From positions 1-57,485 of the forward strand of contig CAJMQU010000030.1 in the NCBI GenBank assembly GCA_905215555.1: a stretch of DNA of 57,485 bases, given 5' to 3'. Shown piece after piece: positions 7,729-16,552 of the stretch. The position numbers were made by a program, and so were the translations under genes. Below the pieces are notes generated by a model. It did no database searches, was not told where the DNA came from, and worked only from the letters and a program-made list of their open reading frames with translations. How positions within the stretch are numbered: position 1 is the stretch's first letter; each line of letters starts with the position of its first letter. The stretch comes from an uncultured bacterium (GTDB lineage Bacteria; Bacteroidota; Bacteroidia; Bacteroidales; Bacteroidaceae).

Positions 7729-9063
7729 ATGAAGAAACTAATAGAAACGTACAAAGGTCATTATAAAGCATTGTTTTATTTGGGACTCCCTATCGTCATC
7801 GGTCAATTGGGTGTCATTATCCTCGGTTTTGCCGATACCCTGATGGTGGGGCATCACAGCACGGCGGAACTGGCGGCTGCTTCTTTCACCAACAATCTTT
7901 TTACTCTTTGCATCATTTTCAGCACAGGCTTTTCTTATGGGCTGACACCGGTAGTCGGTGAACTGTACGGTAACCGCCGCTTCATGGAAGCCGGACAGGC
8001 TTTGCGTTCCAGTTTGCTTGCCAATGTGCTGGTGGCTCTGTTGCTGACGCTTATCATGACTGTGGTCTACTTCAACGTGGAGCGTATGGGGCAACCCGAA
8101 GAACTGATTCCCCTGATAAAGCCTTACTACCTTATATTATTGGCATCGCTGGGGTTCGTCATGCTTTTCAACGGCTTCAAGCAATTCACTGATGGCATCA
8201 CCGATACGCAGACAGCCATGTGGGTGCTTCTCGGTGGAAATGCACTGAATATTGTGGGTAACTATGCGCTGATTTACGGAAGGTTCGGTCTTCCGGAGTT
8301 GGGATTATTGGGGGCGGGTATCAGTACCCTGTTCTCGCGTATCGTAATGGTCATTGTTTTTGCGCTTATCGTCTTCCGTAGCCGCAGGTTCCTGAGGTAT
8401 AAACTGGGATTCTTCCGTCTGGGATGGTCAAGGCAGATGTTCAAGAGGCTCAATGCGCTTGGTTGGCCTGTCGGTTTGCAGATGGGGATGGAGACGGCTT
8501 CATTCAGCCTCAGCACCATTATGGTGGGCTGGTTGGGCACCATTGCTCTGGCTTCCCATCAGATAATGCTTACCATCTCCCAATTCACTTTTATGATGTT
8601 CTATGGTATGGGAGCGGCGGTCGCCGTCCGGGTCAGCAACTTCAAGGGGCAGAATGATACGTTGAATGTCCGTCGTTCGGCATATGCCGGTTTTCACTTG
8701 ATTATGGCAATGGCGGTGGTGCTTCTGAGTATTGTGTTCCTGTTCCGCAACCGGGTGGGGGGCTGGTTCACGGATAGCGTGGAGGTTTCCGCTATGGTGT
8801 CTTCCTTGTTCCTGCCGTTCCTGGTCTACCAGTTTGGCGATGGCTTGCAAATCAGCTTTGCTAATGCCCTGCGTGGTATCGCAGACGTGAAACCTATGAT
8901 GATCATTGCATTTATTTCCTATTTTGTTATATCTTTGCCCGTAGGATATTTATGTGGTTTCGTGCTGGGGTGGGGCACGGTCGGTGTCTGGATGGCATTC
9001 CCCTTCGGACTGACAAGTGCGGGCATCATGCTCTGGCTGCGTTTCCGCTATAAGACGAGATGA
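7729..9063 (+). CDS. MATE family efflux transporter
   Basis: A 444-residue integral membrane protein with about twelve hydrophobic helices arranged as two halves. It has MATE hallmarks such as 'GLPIVIGQLGVIILGFADTLMVG' near the N-terminus (residues about 18-40) and the equivalent 'LGWPVGLQMGMETASFSLSTIMVGWLG' opening the second half. MATE proteins export cationic compounds, drugs or metabolites using Na+ or H+ gradients across the inner membrane. The substrate cannot be assigned. The gene lies 17 bases before the hybrid kinase, so both may share a transcript. Confidence 0.93.
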   Translation: MKKLIETYKGHYKALFYLGLPIVIGQLGVIILGFADTLMVGHHSTAELAAASFTNNLFTLCIIFSTGFSYGLTPVVGELYGNRRFMEAGQALRSSLLANVLVALLLTLIMTVVYFNVERMGQPEELIPLIKPYYLILLASLGFVMLFNGFKQFTDGITDTQTAMWVLLGGNALNIVGNYALIYGRFGLPELGLLGAGISTLFSRIVMVIVFALIVFRSRRFLRYKLGFFRLGWSRQMFKRLNALGWPVGLQMGMETASFSLSTIMVGWLGTIALASHQIMLTISQFTFMMFYGMGAAVAVRVSNFKGQNDTLNVRRSAYAGFHLIMAMAVVLLSIVFLFRNRVGGWFTDSVEVSAMVSSLFLPFLVYQFGDGLQISFANALRGIADVKPMMIIAFISYFVISLPVGYLCGFVLGWGTVGVWMAFPFGLTSAGIMLWLRFRYKTR

Positions 9064-9080
9064 AGAAAAAGTGACAGGAT

Positions 9081-11483
9081 ATGAATAACGTCTCCAAGAA
9101 GAAAATAGCTGCCGGTTACGCTGTTCTACTGGCCGTTTTGCTTTATTCCCTGTTCTTCGTGCACAGGGAGATGGAGAACCTTATGAGTTCCGATAACAGC
9201 GATATCCTGCGTACAGATAGCCTGATAGGGCTTCTGCGGGAGAAAGACGCCAATACTGTCCGCCTGCTGCGCACACTGAGTGAGGCGAACGAGAACATGA
9301 TTTCCGCCCATGAGGTGGAGCAAATCATTGCCGAGCAGGACACCATTATCACCCAGCAGCGTGTGCAACGCCGGGTTACTGCCCGCCGGGACACAGTCGT
9401 GACGCAACCCAAGAAAAAAGGTTTCTTCCGTCGTCTGGGCGAAGTCTTTGTGCCGCCCAAGAAAGATAGTGCCGTCCAGGTGCAGACCATCCTTGAAGTA
9501 GCCACCGATACTATTCTCGATGCTTATAATCCTGTCGATTCCCTACACGAGAAGTTGCGCATTGCCGCCCGCCAGAAGCAGGAAACCAATCGTATCGTGC
9601 AGCGCCGCAAGCGGAGTCTGCAACGCCTCGATCATGCGTTGACTGCCCGTATCGACAGCCTTCTGAAAGGCTATGAACAGGAGACCCTGCTGCGTGCCCG
9701 CGAAGAAGCCGAGTTCCAGAAAGCGGTGCGCCATCGTTCTGCAACAATCATAGCAAGCATTGCTGCGGGTTCCGTAGTGTTGTCTGTAATCTTCCTTATT
9801 CTGATTTGGCGCGACATCACCCGTAGCAACCTTTATCGTAGTCAACTGGAAGAAGCGAACCGTTTTGCCGAAGAATTACTCGCCTCCCGCGAAAAACTGA
9901 TGCTCGCCATCACCCACGACTTCAAAGCTCCTTTAGGTTCAATCATGGGGTATACCGACCTGCTTTCCCGCCTTATCGTAGACGAGCGGCAACGTTTTTA
10001 TCTCGATAACATGAAGGTCTCTTCGGAACACCTGCTGAAACTGGTGACCGACTTGCTCGACTTCCACCGTCTTGATTTGAATAAAGCCGAGATTAACCGT
10101 GTCACCTTCCATCCCGCGCGCTTGCTGGAAGAAGTATATGTCAGTTTCGAGCCGCTGACTTCTGCCAAAGGGCTCTCCCTGAAGTGTGATATAGCCCCTG
10201 AATTGAAAGGGACATTTATCAGCGACCCGTTACGTCTGCGCCAGATAGTCAACAATCTGCTTTCCAATGCGGTGAAGTTCACTTCGGAAGGTGGCATTAC
10301 GTTGGCGGCCTGTTTTGTGCCGAAAGGCGACACTTCTTTTTCCGGAAACCACCTGAAGCTTTCTGTCATCGATACGGGAAAGGGTATGGAGCCGGGTGAC
10401 TGTGAACGTATTTTCCAGGAATTCACTCGCCTCCCGGGGGCGCAGGGCGAGGAGGGTTTCGGCCTGGGATTGTCCATTGTCCGTATGTTGGTGCAGTTGC
10501 TTGAAGGCCGGATTGAAGTGGAAAGCAAACCCGGAGAAGGGAGTACGTTTACGCTGCGGATACCGCTGTATCCGGTGGCATTGGACGATGATTCCGCATT
10601 GCGTGAACAGGCGGATGATGATTCATCCTTACAGTCCGGGCGGGATGAGGCGTTGCAGGAAGCGGCTGAAACGTCTCATCTGCGTATTCTCCTTATTGAT
10701 GACGACCGCATCCAACTCACCCTCACGGCCGCCATGCTCTCGCAGAGTGGCATAACTTCCGTCACCTGCCTGCAACTGGACGAACTGCTGGAAGCTTTGC
10801 GCACTGATACTTTCGACGTACTGCTGACAGACGTACAAATGCCTGCAATGAATGGCTTCGATCTGTTGAAACTGTTGCGTGCTTCGAATATTCCACAGGC
10901 CAGAAGCATTCCTATGATTGCCGTCACTGCCCGCAGTGATATGCAGCGTGAAGAGTTTCTGCAACATGGCTTTGCCGGATGCTTGCACAAGCCGTTTACG
11001 GTGCATGAACTGCTTGGGGAAGTTGAGCGAGGAGGCGAAGTCGAGAATAGAGCGTGGAGCGTGGAGAGTGCTGTACAGCATGATAGCGCATCCCCTAATA
11101 GTGCATCCGACTCTCCACTCACCACTCTCCACTCACCACTTAATAAGGCTTTAACCTTTGAGACTCTCACCGCCTTCTCCGGCGATGATCCCGATGCTGC
11201 CAAATCTATCTTGGAGAGTTTTGTGACGGAAACGCGGCTGAATGCGGATCGCTTGCGTCAAGCGCTGGAAATCGGAGATACGGACGGGGTTGCAGCCATG
11301 GGGCATAAGATGCTGCCTTTATTTACATTATTGGGTGCCGGCGAACTTGTGGCTTTATTGAAAGATCTTGAAGCTTCCCGTGGAGTGCCTTTCACTGAAG
11401 AGATAAAGCAGAAGTCTCTTGGGGTGCTTGTTTTAGTTGAAGAAGCGGTGGCGCAGGCGGAGAAACTTTATCAAACAAAATAA
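9081..11483 (+). CDS. hybrid sensor histidine kinase with receiver and Hpt domains
   Basis: An 800-residue phosphorelay sensor. It has a TM helix (about 10-27), a periplasmic charged helical region to about 220, and a second TM (222-243). HisKA has HDFKAPLGS with phospho-His279. The ATPase has N box NNLLSNAVKF (391-400), DTGKGM (431-436) and GFGLGLS (459-465). A receiver (533-645) has Asp584. A C-terminal Hpt-like domain has His742 (AAMGHKMLP). The chain His279-Asp584-His742 could feed a separate regulator, possibly the NtrC-type protein at 3986. Residues about 654-690, between receiver and Hpt, are encoded by a dispersed repeat (11051-11140) and have no domain character. The gene follows the MATE gene by 17 bases. 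Confidence 0.94.
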   Translation: MNNVSKKKIAAGYAVLLAVLLYSLFFVHREMENLMSSDNSDILRTDSLIGLLREKDANTVRLLRTLSEANENMISAHEVEQIIAEQDTIITQQRVQRRVTARRDTVVTQPKKKGFFRRLGEVFVPPKKDSAVQVQTILEVATDTILDAYNPVDSLHEKLRIAARQKQETNRIVQRRKRSLQRLDHALTARIDSLLKGYEQETLLRAREEAEFQKAVRHRSATIIASIAAGSVVLSVIFLILIWRDITRSNLYRSQLEEANRFAEELLASREKLMLAITHDFKAPLGSIMGYTDLLSRLIVDERQRFYLDNMKVSSEHLLKLVTDLLDFHRLDLNKAEINRVTFHPARLLEEVYVSFEPLTSAKGLSLKCDIAPELKGTFISDPLRLRQIVNNLLSNAVKFTSEGGITLAACFVPKGDTSFSGNHLKLSVIDTGKGMEPGDCERIFQEFTRLPGAQGEEGFGLGLSIVRMLVQLLEGRIEVESKPGEGSTFTLRIPLYPVALDDDSALREQADDDSSLQSGRDEALQEAAETSHLRILLIDDDRIQLTLTAAMLSQSGITSVTCLQLDELLEALRTDTFDVLLTDVQMPAMNGFDLLKLLRASNIPQARSIPMIAVTARSDMQREEFLQHGFAGCLHKPFTVHELLGEVERGGEVENRAWSVESAVQHDSASPNSASDSPLTTLHSPLNKALTFETLTAFSGDDPDAAKSILESFVTETRLNADRLRQALEIGDTDGVAAMGHKMLPLFTLLGAGELVALLKDLEASRGVPFTEEIKQKSLGVLVLVEEAVAQAEKLYQTK
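11051..11140 (+). repeat. dispersed repeat inside the hybrid kinase linker
   Basis: The left arm has GTGGAGCGTGGAGAGTG units (ending 11070). The core CTGTACAGCATGATAGCG is at 11071-11088. The right arm has CTCTCCACTCACCACT units from 11111. The arms are inverted (GTGGAGAG / CTCTCCAC). The core matches 16 of 18 bases of the repeat at 21765-21782. The reading frame stays open across it. Confidence 0.8.
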
Positions 11484-11759
11484 ATATCTGTAGCATACCT
11501 GCTATCGCCTTGGATGTTGCCCACCACCGTCTCGATAATAGACGTCTGCAGATCTTATACTGCAAGATATTGATAGGTAAGCGTTTCCAGATAATTCATT
11601 CCTCGCTAAATAGGAGAAGGATTATTGCTCTTTTTGTAAAATAATATATCAAGATTATAGCGTGCCGGAAGTGTGCCACCCACAAGCCCCCTTCATGCTT
11701 TTACTATTTTATGTTTGCTTATTGTTGAAATCAATCAGCCGTAACCTTGTCGGATGGAC
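11484..11759. other. intergenic stretch without recognised genes
   Basis: Between the hybrid kinase and the terminator before tamB I see no convincing open frame, RNA gene or promoter. Frames are broken by stops and carry no recognisable motif. Confidence 0.5.
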
Positions 11760-11793
11760 AGCCCGAAACATCTGCTTTTGGGGCTTTTTTTCT
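11760..11793 (+). terminator. intrinsic terminator upstream of tamB
   Basis: AGCCCGAAA pairs with TTTGGGGCT (one mismatch) around an 8-base loop, followed by seven T. It insulates tamB from the upstream kinase transcript. Confidence 0.7.
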
Positions 11794-11868
11794 TTATAGG
11801 GAACTAAATGTCGGGAGAATTTGTTTACTTTGTAACGATTTAAACACTGACTATCGAATGATGTACTA

Positions 11869-14800
11869 ATGAGAAGAAAATGGATAAAATGGGTAGTTTG
11901 GATACTGCTTACCCCTATTATATTATTCGTAATACTGATGGTATTGCTTTACGTGCCTCCCGTACAAAACCTGATACGGAAACAGGCCACAGCCATCGCA
12001 TCCGAGGCTACGGGTATGGATATATCCGTAGAACGAATAGACCTGCGCTTTCCGCTGAACCTGCTGGTGCGTGGTGTGCAGGTCGTCCGGCCTGTCGGGA
12101 TCGGCAGACAAATCTCCACCGCACCCGACGACACTCTTGCCGTGCGACAGATGCCTGATACTTTACTTTTACTTGAAAGCCTGAACGTGCGTGTGCAGGC
12201 ATGGCCCTTGATACGGGGACAAGTAGAAGTGGACGAAGTAATCCTGAGCGGTGTTTCCGTGAATTCGGCCAATCTGATAGAAGGCATGCAACTGAAAGGG
12301 GTGTTGGGACGCTTTTTTCTCGAAAGCCACGGCATCAATCTCAATACGGAAGATGCCGTACTTAACCGTATAGAACTAAGCGATACCCACATGCTGGTAG
12401 TGATGAACGACACCACCGCAACCACCGAAACGGACACCACAACAACTGCCCTCAACTGGAAAGTGGCACTGCACAAACTGGCGCTGAAAAATGTTTCTGT
12501 AGACTTGCAGATGCCGCTCGACTCCATGAGCCTCGTCGCCCGTTTGGGTGAAGCGGAAATAGATGATGCCACTGCCGACCTTGGACGCCAGGCATATGGT
12601 TTCAGGCAATTCCAACTCAGCGGTACATCCGTGAACTATGACACCGGCAACCGGCTTGGTAATGTGCTGAACAGCCTTATCGACACAGGCAGTCTTTCGG
12701 CCGACAGCACTTCCGTGGCTTCTGCACCGGGCTTTGATGCTTCACACATCGCCTTGCGTGATATACGCATCAGCGTTGATTCCGTGCTCTATGCCGGACA
12801 TGACATCAATGCCGTCATCCGCGAATTCTCCATGAACGAGCGTTCGGGACTGAGTGTCACTTCGCTTACGGGAAGGGTATTTGCTGATTCCACTGTGATA
12901 CAAGTGCCCTACTTGCGCCTGCTCACCCCGCACAGCGAGATGGACTTCACCGCGCAGACCTACTGGGAACTGGTGAACATCCCCACCACCGGACGACTGA
13001 CCGCCCGCTTCAATGCCCGCATCGGCAAGCAGGATGTGCTGCTCTTTGCCGGCGACCTTCCCGAAACTTTCAAGGAAGCCTATCCTTTCCGTCCCCTCGT
13101 CATTCGTGCCGGAACGGAAGGTAATCTCAAGCAAATGCAGATCTCCCGCTTCAATATCGACTTGCCGGGAGCCTTCACCCTCGATGGAGGCGGTGAAATG
13201 TGGAATCTCACCGATAGTCTGACCCGCAATGGAAATATTGACCTCGACATCCGCACGCAGAACCTGAACTTCCTTACCGGGCTGACAGGAGTTACTCCCG
13301 ACGGTTCCATCGTGGTGCCGGACAGCATGCATCTGAAAGCACGCCTCGTTATGGACGGACCTAACTACGATGCTACCGTGAAACTGCAAGAGCGTGAAGG
13401 CATGCTGAACCTGCTGGCTCACTACAACACCACTACCGAAGCCTATCAGGCGGATCTTAGTGTGGATGCCCTGCAACTACATCATTTCCTGCCCAAGGAT
13501 TCTATCTACACTCTCTCAGCGAAGGTTGCTGCCAAAGGTAAAGGCTTCGACCCTGCCAACCATCGCACTACGGCTGCTCTGAAAGCCTCTCTCGGTGAAT
13601 TGCAGTATGGGCACTGGAACATCTCCGGCATAGACTTGACTGCCGGACTGAAATCTGCTCTCGCCACCGTGAACTTGACGAGTGATAACCCTCTGTTGAA
13701 GATGCGGGCAAATGCCGATATGCGTCTGGACCGCAAGTATCTGGATGGAAAACTTGATATGAATGTGGAAGAAATTGGCCTGCACGAGCTGGGTATCTCT
13801 CCTAAACCCTTGAAATATCCTTTTGCCTTCACTTTCGGTGCGGAGGCACGCCACGATTCTATCAAGATGAAGATGGATGCGGGTGACCTCGACCTCCAGT
13901 TCCGTGCCCGCAGCACCCTGAAGAAACTGATAGACCAGGGTACTGCCTTTGCCACACTTCTCACCAAGCAGATAGAGCAAAAGCATCTCGACCATGCCGA
14001 ACTGCGGCAGGCATTGCCCTCAGCCGGTATGCAGCTGAAAGCGGGTAAGCAGAATCCCGTCAGCTACTTTCTGGCAACAAAGGATATTTCTTTCAACGAT
14101 TTTGTATTTCGCTTCGGCACTACACCCCGGCGAGGCATCAACGGACGCACTGCCATTCATGGCTTGCGTATGGACTCTTTGCAACTGGATACCATCTTCT
14201 TTGCCATCAGTCAGGACACAGCCCGCATGAAGTTGCAAGGTGGGGTCATCAACGGTCCCAAGAATCCGCAGGTTGTGTTCCGTAGTACACTGACGGGTGA
14301 AATCCGCAATGATGATGCAGAGCTGACCCTGAACTATGTGGACGCTAAGGGCGACACCGGTCTTGACCTCGGTATCAATGCCCGTCCGCTTATCGAAGGC
14401 AAGAGCAAGGGCAATGGCATCGCTTTCCGCCTGACGCCTGCCGAACCTATCATTGCTTTCCAGAAGTTCCACTTTGTGGATGGTAATGACTGGATTTACC
14501 TGCATAAGAATATGCGTGTCTATGCCAATGTGGATATGGACAGTAAGGACGGGCTTTGTTTCCGTATGCAGTCGGACAGGGCCGACACTGTTTCCTTGCA
14601 GAACATCAATCTGGAACTAATTCGTTTCCGGCTCGACAAGCTGAGCGGTATTCTGCCCTATATGCCCCCCGTAACAGGACTTTTCTCGGTGGAAGCAAAC
14701 TACATACAGACGGCCACTTCGCTGCAAGTATCGGCAGAAGCCGGCATCGAAAACCTGACTTACGAACGTCAGCCGATAGGCAATATCGGGCTGGGCGCCA

Positions 14801-16503
14801 CGTGGTTGCCGGGTGATGCGGGGACTCACTATCTGAACGCTTATTTCCGTTCGGGAGATGAAGAAGTGATGACTGCCGATGCCGTGCTGACGCAAAAGAA
14901 CGGACGCGACTCTATTGATGTCAATACCACTTTCGAGCACTTCCCGCTTTCTCTTGCCAATGCTTTTGTGCCCGACCGCATGGTTGCCTTTACCGGTGAC
15001 ATCGACGGAGGAATTTATATTAATGGGGCTATGGAGAAGCCGCAACTGAGCGGCGATATTTCACTGGATAGTGTGTCGGTTTATGCCCGTCAGGCAGGTG
15101 CACGCTACTGGTTCGACAATCGCCCGCTGAAAATAGAGGACAATCAGCTCATCTTTAATAAGTTTGCCATATACACCACCAGCCGTAACCCCTTTACGAT
15201 AGACGGCAATGTGGACTTCCGCAATATGGAGAAACCGACCGCGAAGCTGAACCTGCGTGCCCAGAACTACACCTTGCTCGATGCGCCCCGCACCAAGGAA
15301 AGCATGATTTACGGTAAAATCTTCGTGGACCTGAACGCCACTGTGCGCGGTCCGCTGGATGCGCTGACCATGCGTGGAAATATGAACCTGCTGGGCAATA
15401 CGGACGTGACCTACGTGTTGACCGATTCTCCTCTTACCGTCGAAGACCGGCTGGGTGAACTTGTGAAGTTTACTTCTTTCACAGACACCACTTCGGTGCA
15501 GCACACGGAAGCACCTGCCATGTCGCTTGGCGGTATGGACATGTTGATGTCCGTGCATATTGACGATGCTGTGCGCCTGCGTGCCGACCTTAGTCCCGAC
15601 CGCAGCAGCCGCGTAGAACTTGAGGGCGGGGGAGATTTGAATCTGCAATATACGCCTCAGGGCGACCTTACCTTGTCCGGTCGTTATACTTTGATTGGCG
15701 GTATGATGAAGTATGCCCTGCCCGTTATTCCTTTGAAAGAATTCCAGTTCACCAATGGCAGTTATGTAGACTGGACCGGTAATCCGATGAATCCCTCTCT
15801 GAACCTGACTGCTACAGAACGTGTCCGTGCCTCTGTTTCCGATGGAGATGACGGTGGCTCACGCATGGTGAACTTCGATGTGTCCATCAGTATAAAGAAC
15901 CGTCTGGAGAGCCCCGACTTGAGTTTCAACCTCAGTGCTCCCGAAGATGCTGGCGTGCAAAACGAACTGGCGGCGATGAGTGCGGACGAACGTAGCAAGC
16001 AGGCCATCACGATGCTTGCCACGGGTATGTATCTTTATAATGGAGGAAAAGGCGGAGGCCTGACCATGGGGTCCGCACTGAACAGCGTGTTGCAAAGCCA
16101 GATAAATGCGCTGACCGGAAACCTTAAGAATGCATCCCTCAGTGTCGGTATTGAAGATCGCACCGCTGCCGAAACTGGTGACAAGCAGACGGACTACAGT
16201 TTCCGTTATTCGCAGCGTTTCTTCAACGACCGTGTGCAGATTATTATCGGCGGAAAGGTGTCCAGCGGTGCCAATGCCACGAATGACGTTGAATCGTTCA
16301 TCGATAACATTTCACTGGAATATCGTCTTGACAATAGCGGAACGCGCTACGTGCGTGTCTTCCACAACAAGAACTATGAGAGTGTGCTCGATGGTGAGAT
16401 TACCGAGACGGGTGTCGGCCTTGTGCTCCGCCGCAAGATGGATAAGCTGAGCGAGCTGTTCATTTTCAAGAGGAAGAAGAAAGTAGAACCGGTCAGTGAA
16501 TAA
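11869..16503 (+). CDS. tamB: TamB-like translocation/assembly module (AsmA superfamily)
   Basis: A 1544-residue protein with one N-terminal TM anchor (about 6-28, WVVWILLTPIILFVILMVLLY without a lipobox). A very long beta-rich periplasmic body follows, and a C-terminal DUF490/TamB domain contains 'TLIGGMMKYALPVIPLKEFQF' and ends in a barrel-like segment. TamB homologues form a hydrophobic groove bridging inner and outer membranes and work in lipid transport and outer-membrane protein assembly. The partner tamL follows after 49 bases, the usual Bacteroidetes arrangement. Assignment rests on architecture, length and the neighbour. Confidence 0.9.
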   Translation: MRRKWIKWVVWILLTPIILFVILMVLLYVPPVQNLIRKQATAIASEATGMDISVERIDLRFPLNLLVRGVQVVRPVGIGRQISTAPDDTLAVRQMPDTLLLLESLNVRVQAWPLIRGQVEVDEVILSGVSVNSANLIEGMQLKGVLGRFFLESHGINLNTEDAVLNRIELSDTHMLVVMNDTTATTETDTTTTALNWKVALHKLALKNVSVDLQMPLDSMSLVARLGEAEIDDATADLGRQAYGFRQFQLSGTSVNYDTGNRLGNVLNSLIDTGSLSADSTSVASAPGFDASHIALRDIRISVDSVLYAGHDINAVIREFSMNERSGLSVTSLTGRVFADSTVIQVPYLRLLTPHSEMDFTAQTYWELVNIPTTGRLTARFNARIGKQDVLLFAGDLPETFKEAYPFRPLVIRAGTEGNLKQMQISRFNIDLPGAFTLDGGGEMWNLTDSLTRNGNIDLDIRTQNLNFLTGLTGVTPDGSIVVPDSMHLKARLVMDGPNYDATVKLQEREGMLNLLAHYNTTTEAYQADLSVDALQLHHFLPKDSIYTLSAKVAAKGKGFDPANHRTTAALKASLGELQYGHWNISGIDLTAGLKSALATVNLTSDNPLLKMRANADMRLDRKYLDGKLDMNVEEIGLHELGISPKPLKYPFAFTFGAEARHDSIKMKMDAGDLDLQFRARSTLKKLIDQGTAFATLLTKQIEQKHLDHAELRQALPSAGMQLKAGKQNPVSYFLATKDISFNDFVFRFGTTPRRGINGRTAIHGLRMDSLQLDTIFFAISQDTARMKLQGGVINGPKNPQVVFRSTLTGEIRNDDAELTLNYVDAKGDTGLDLGINARPLIEGKSKGNGIAFRLTPAEPIIAFQKFHFVDGNDWIYLHKNMRVYANVDMDSKDGLCFRMQSDRADTVSLQNINLELIRFRLDKLSGILPYMPPVTGLFSVEANYIQTATSLQVSAEAGIENLTYERQPIGNIGLGATWLPGDAGTHYLNAYFRSGDEEVMTADAVLTQKNGRDSIDVNTTFEHFPLSLANAFVPDRMVAFTGDIDGGIYINGAMEKPQLSGDISLDSVSVYARQAGARYWFDNRPLKIEDNQLIFNKFAIYTTSRNPFTIDGNVDFRNMEKPTAKLNLRAQNYTLLDAPRTKESMIYGKIFVDLNATVRGPLDALTMRGNMNLLGNTDVTYVLTDSPLTVEDRLGELVKFTSFTDTTSVQHTEAPAMSLGGMDMLMSVHIDDAVRLRADLSPDRSSRVELEGGGDLNLQYTPQGDLTLSGRYTLIGGMMKYALPVIPLKEFQFTNGSYVDWTGNPMNPSLNLTATERVRASVSDGDDGGSRMVNFDVSISIKNRLESPDLSFNLSAPEDAGVQNELAAMSADERSKQAITMLATGMYLYNGGKGGGLTMGSALNSVLQSQINALTGNLKNASLSVGIEDRTAAETGDKQTDYSFRYSQRFFNDRVQIIIGGKVSSGANATNDVESFIDNISLEYRLDNSGTRYVRVFHNKNYESVLDGEITETGVGLVLRRKMDKLSELFIFKRKKKVEPVSE

Positions 16504-16524
16504 CGTAAATGATAACTTATAGGA

Positions 16525-16540
16525 GCGAATAATAATTCGC
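16525..16540. repeat. GGGCGAAT-type hairpin, copy 2
   Basis: GCGAATAATAATTCGC is a 6-bp stem with a 4-base loop in the gap between tamB and tamL. It is followed by CTGCAGATATAAAT, similar to the flank of copy 1. Confidence 0.65.
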
Positions 16541-16552
16541 CTGCAGATATAA

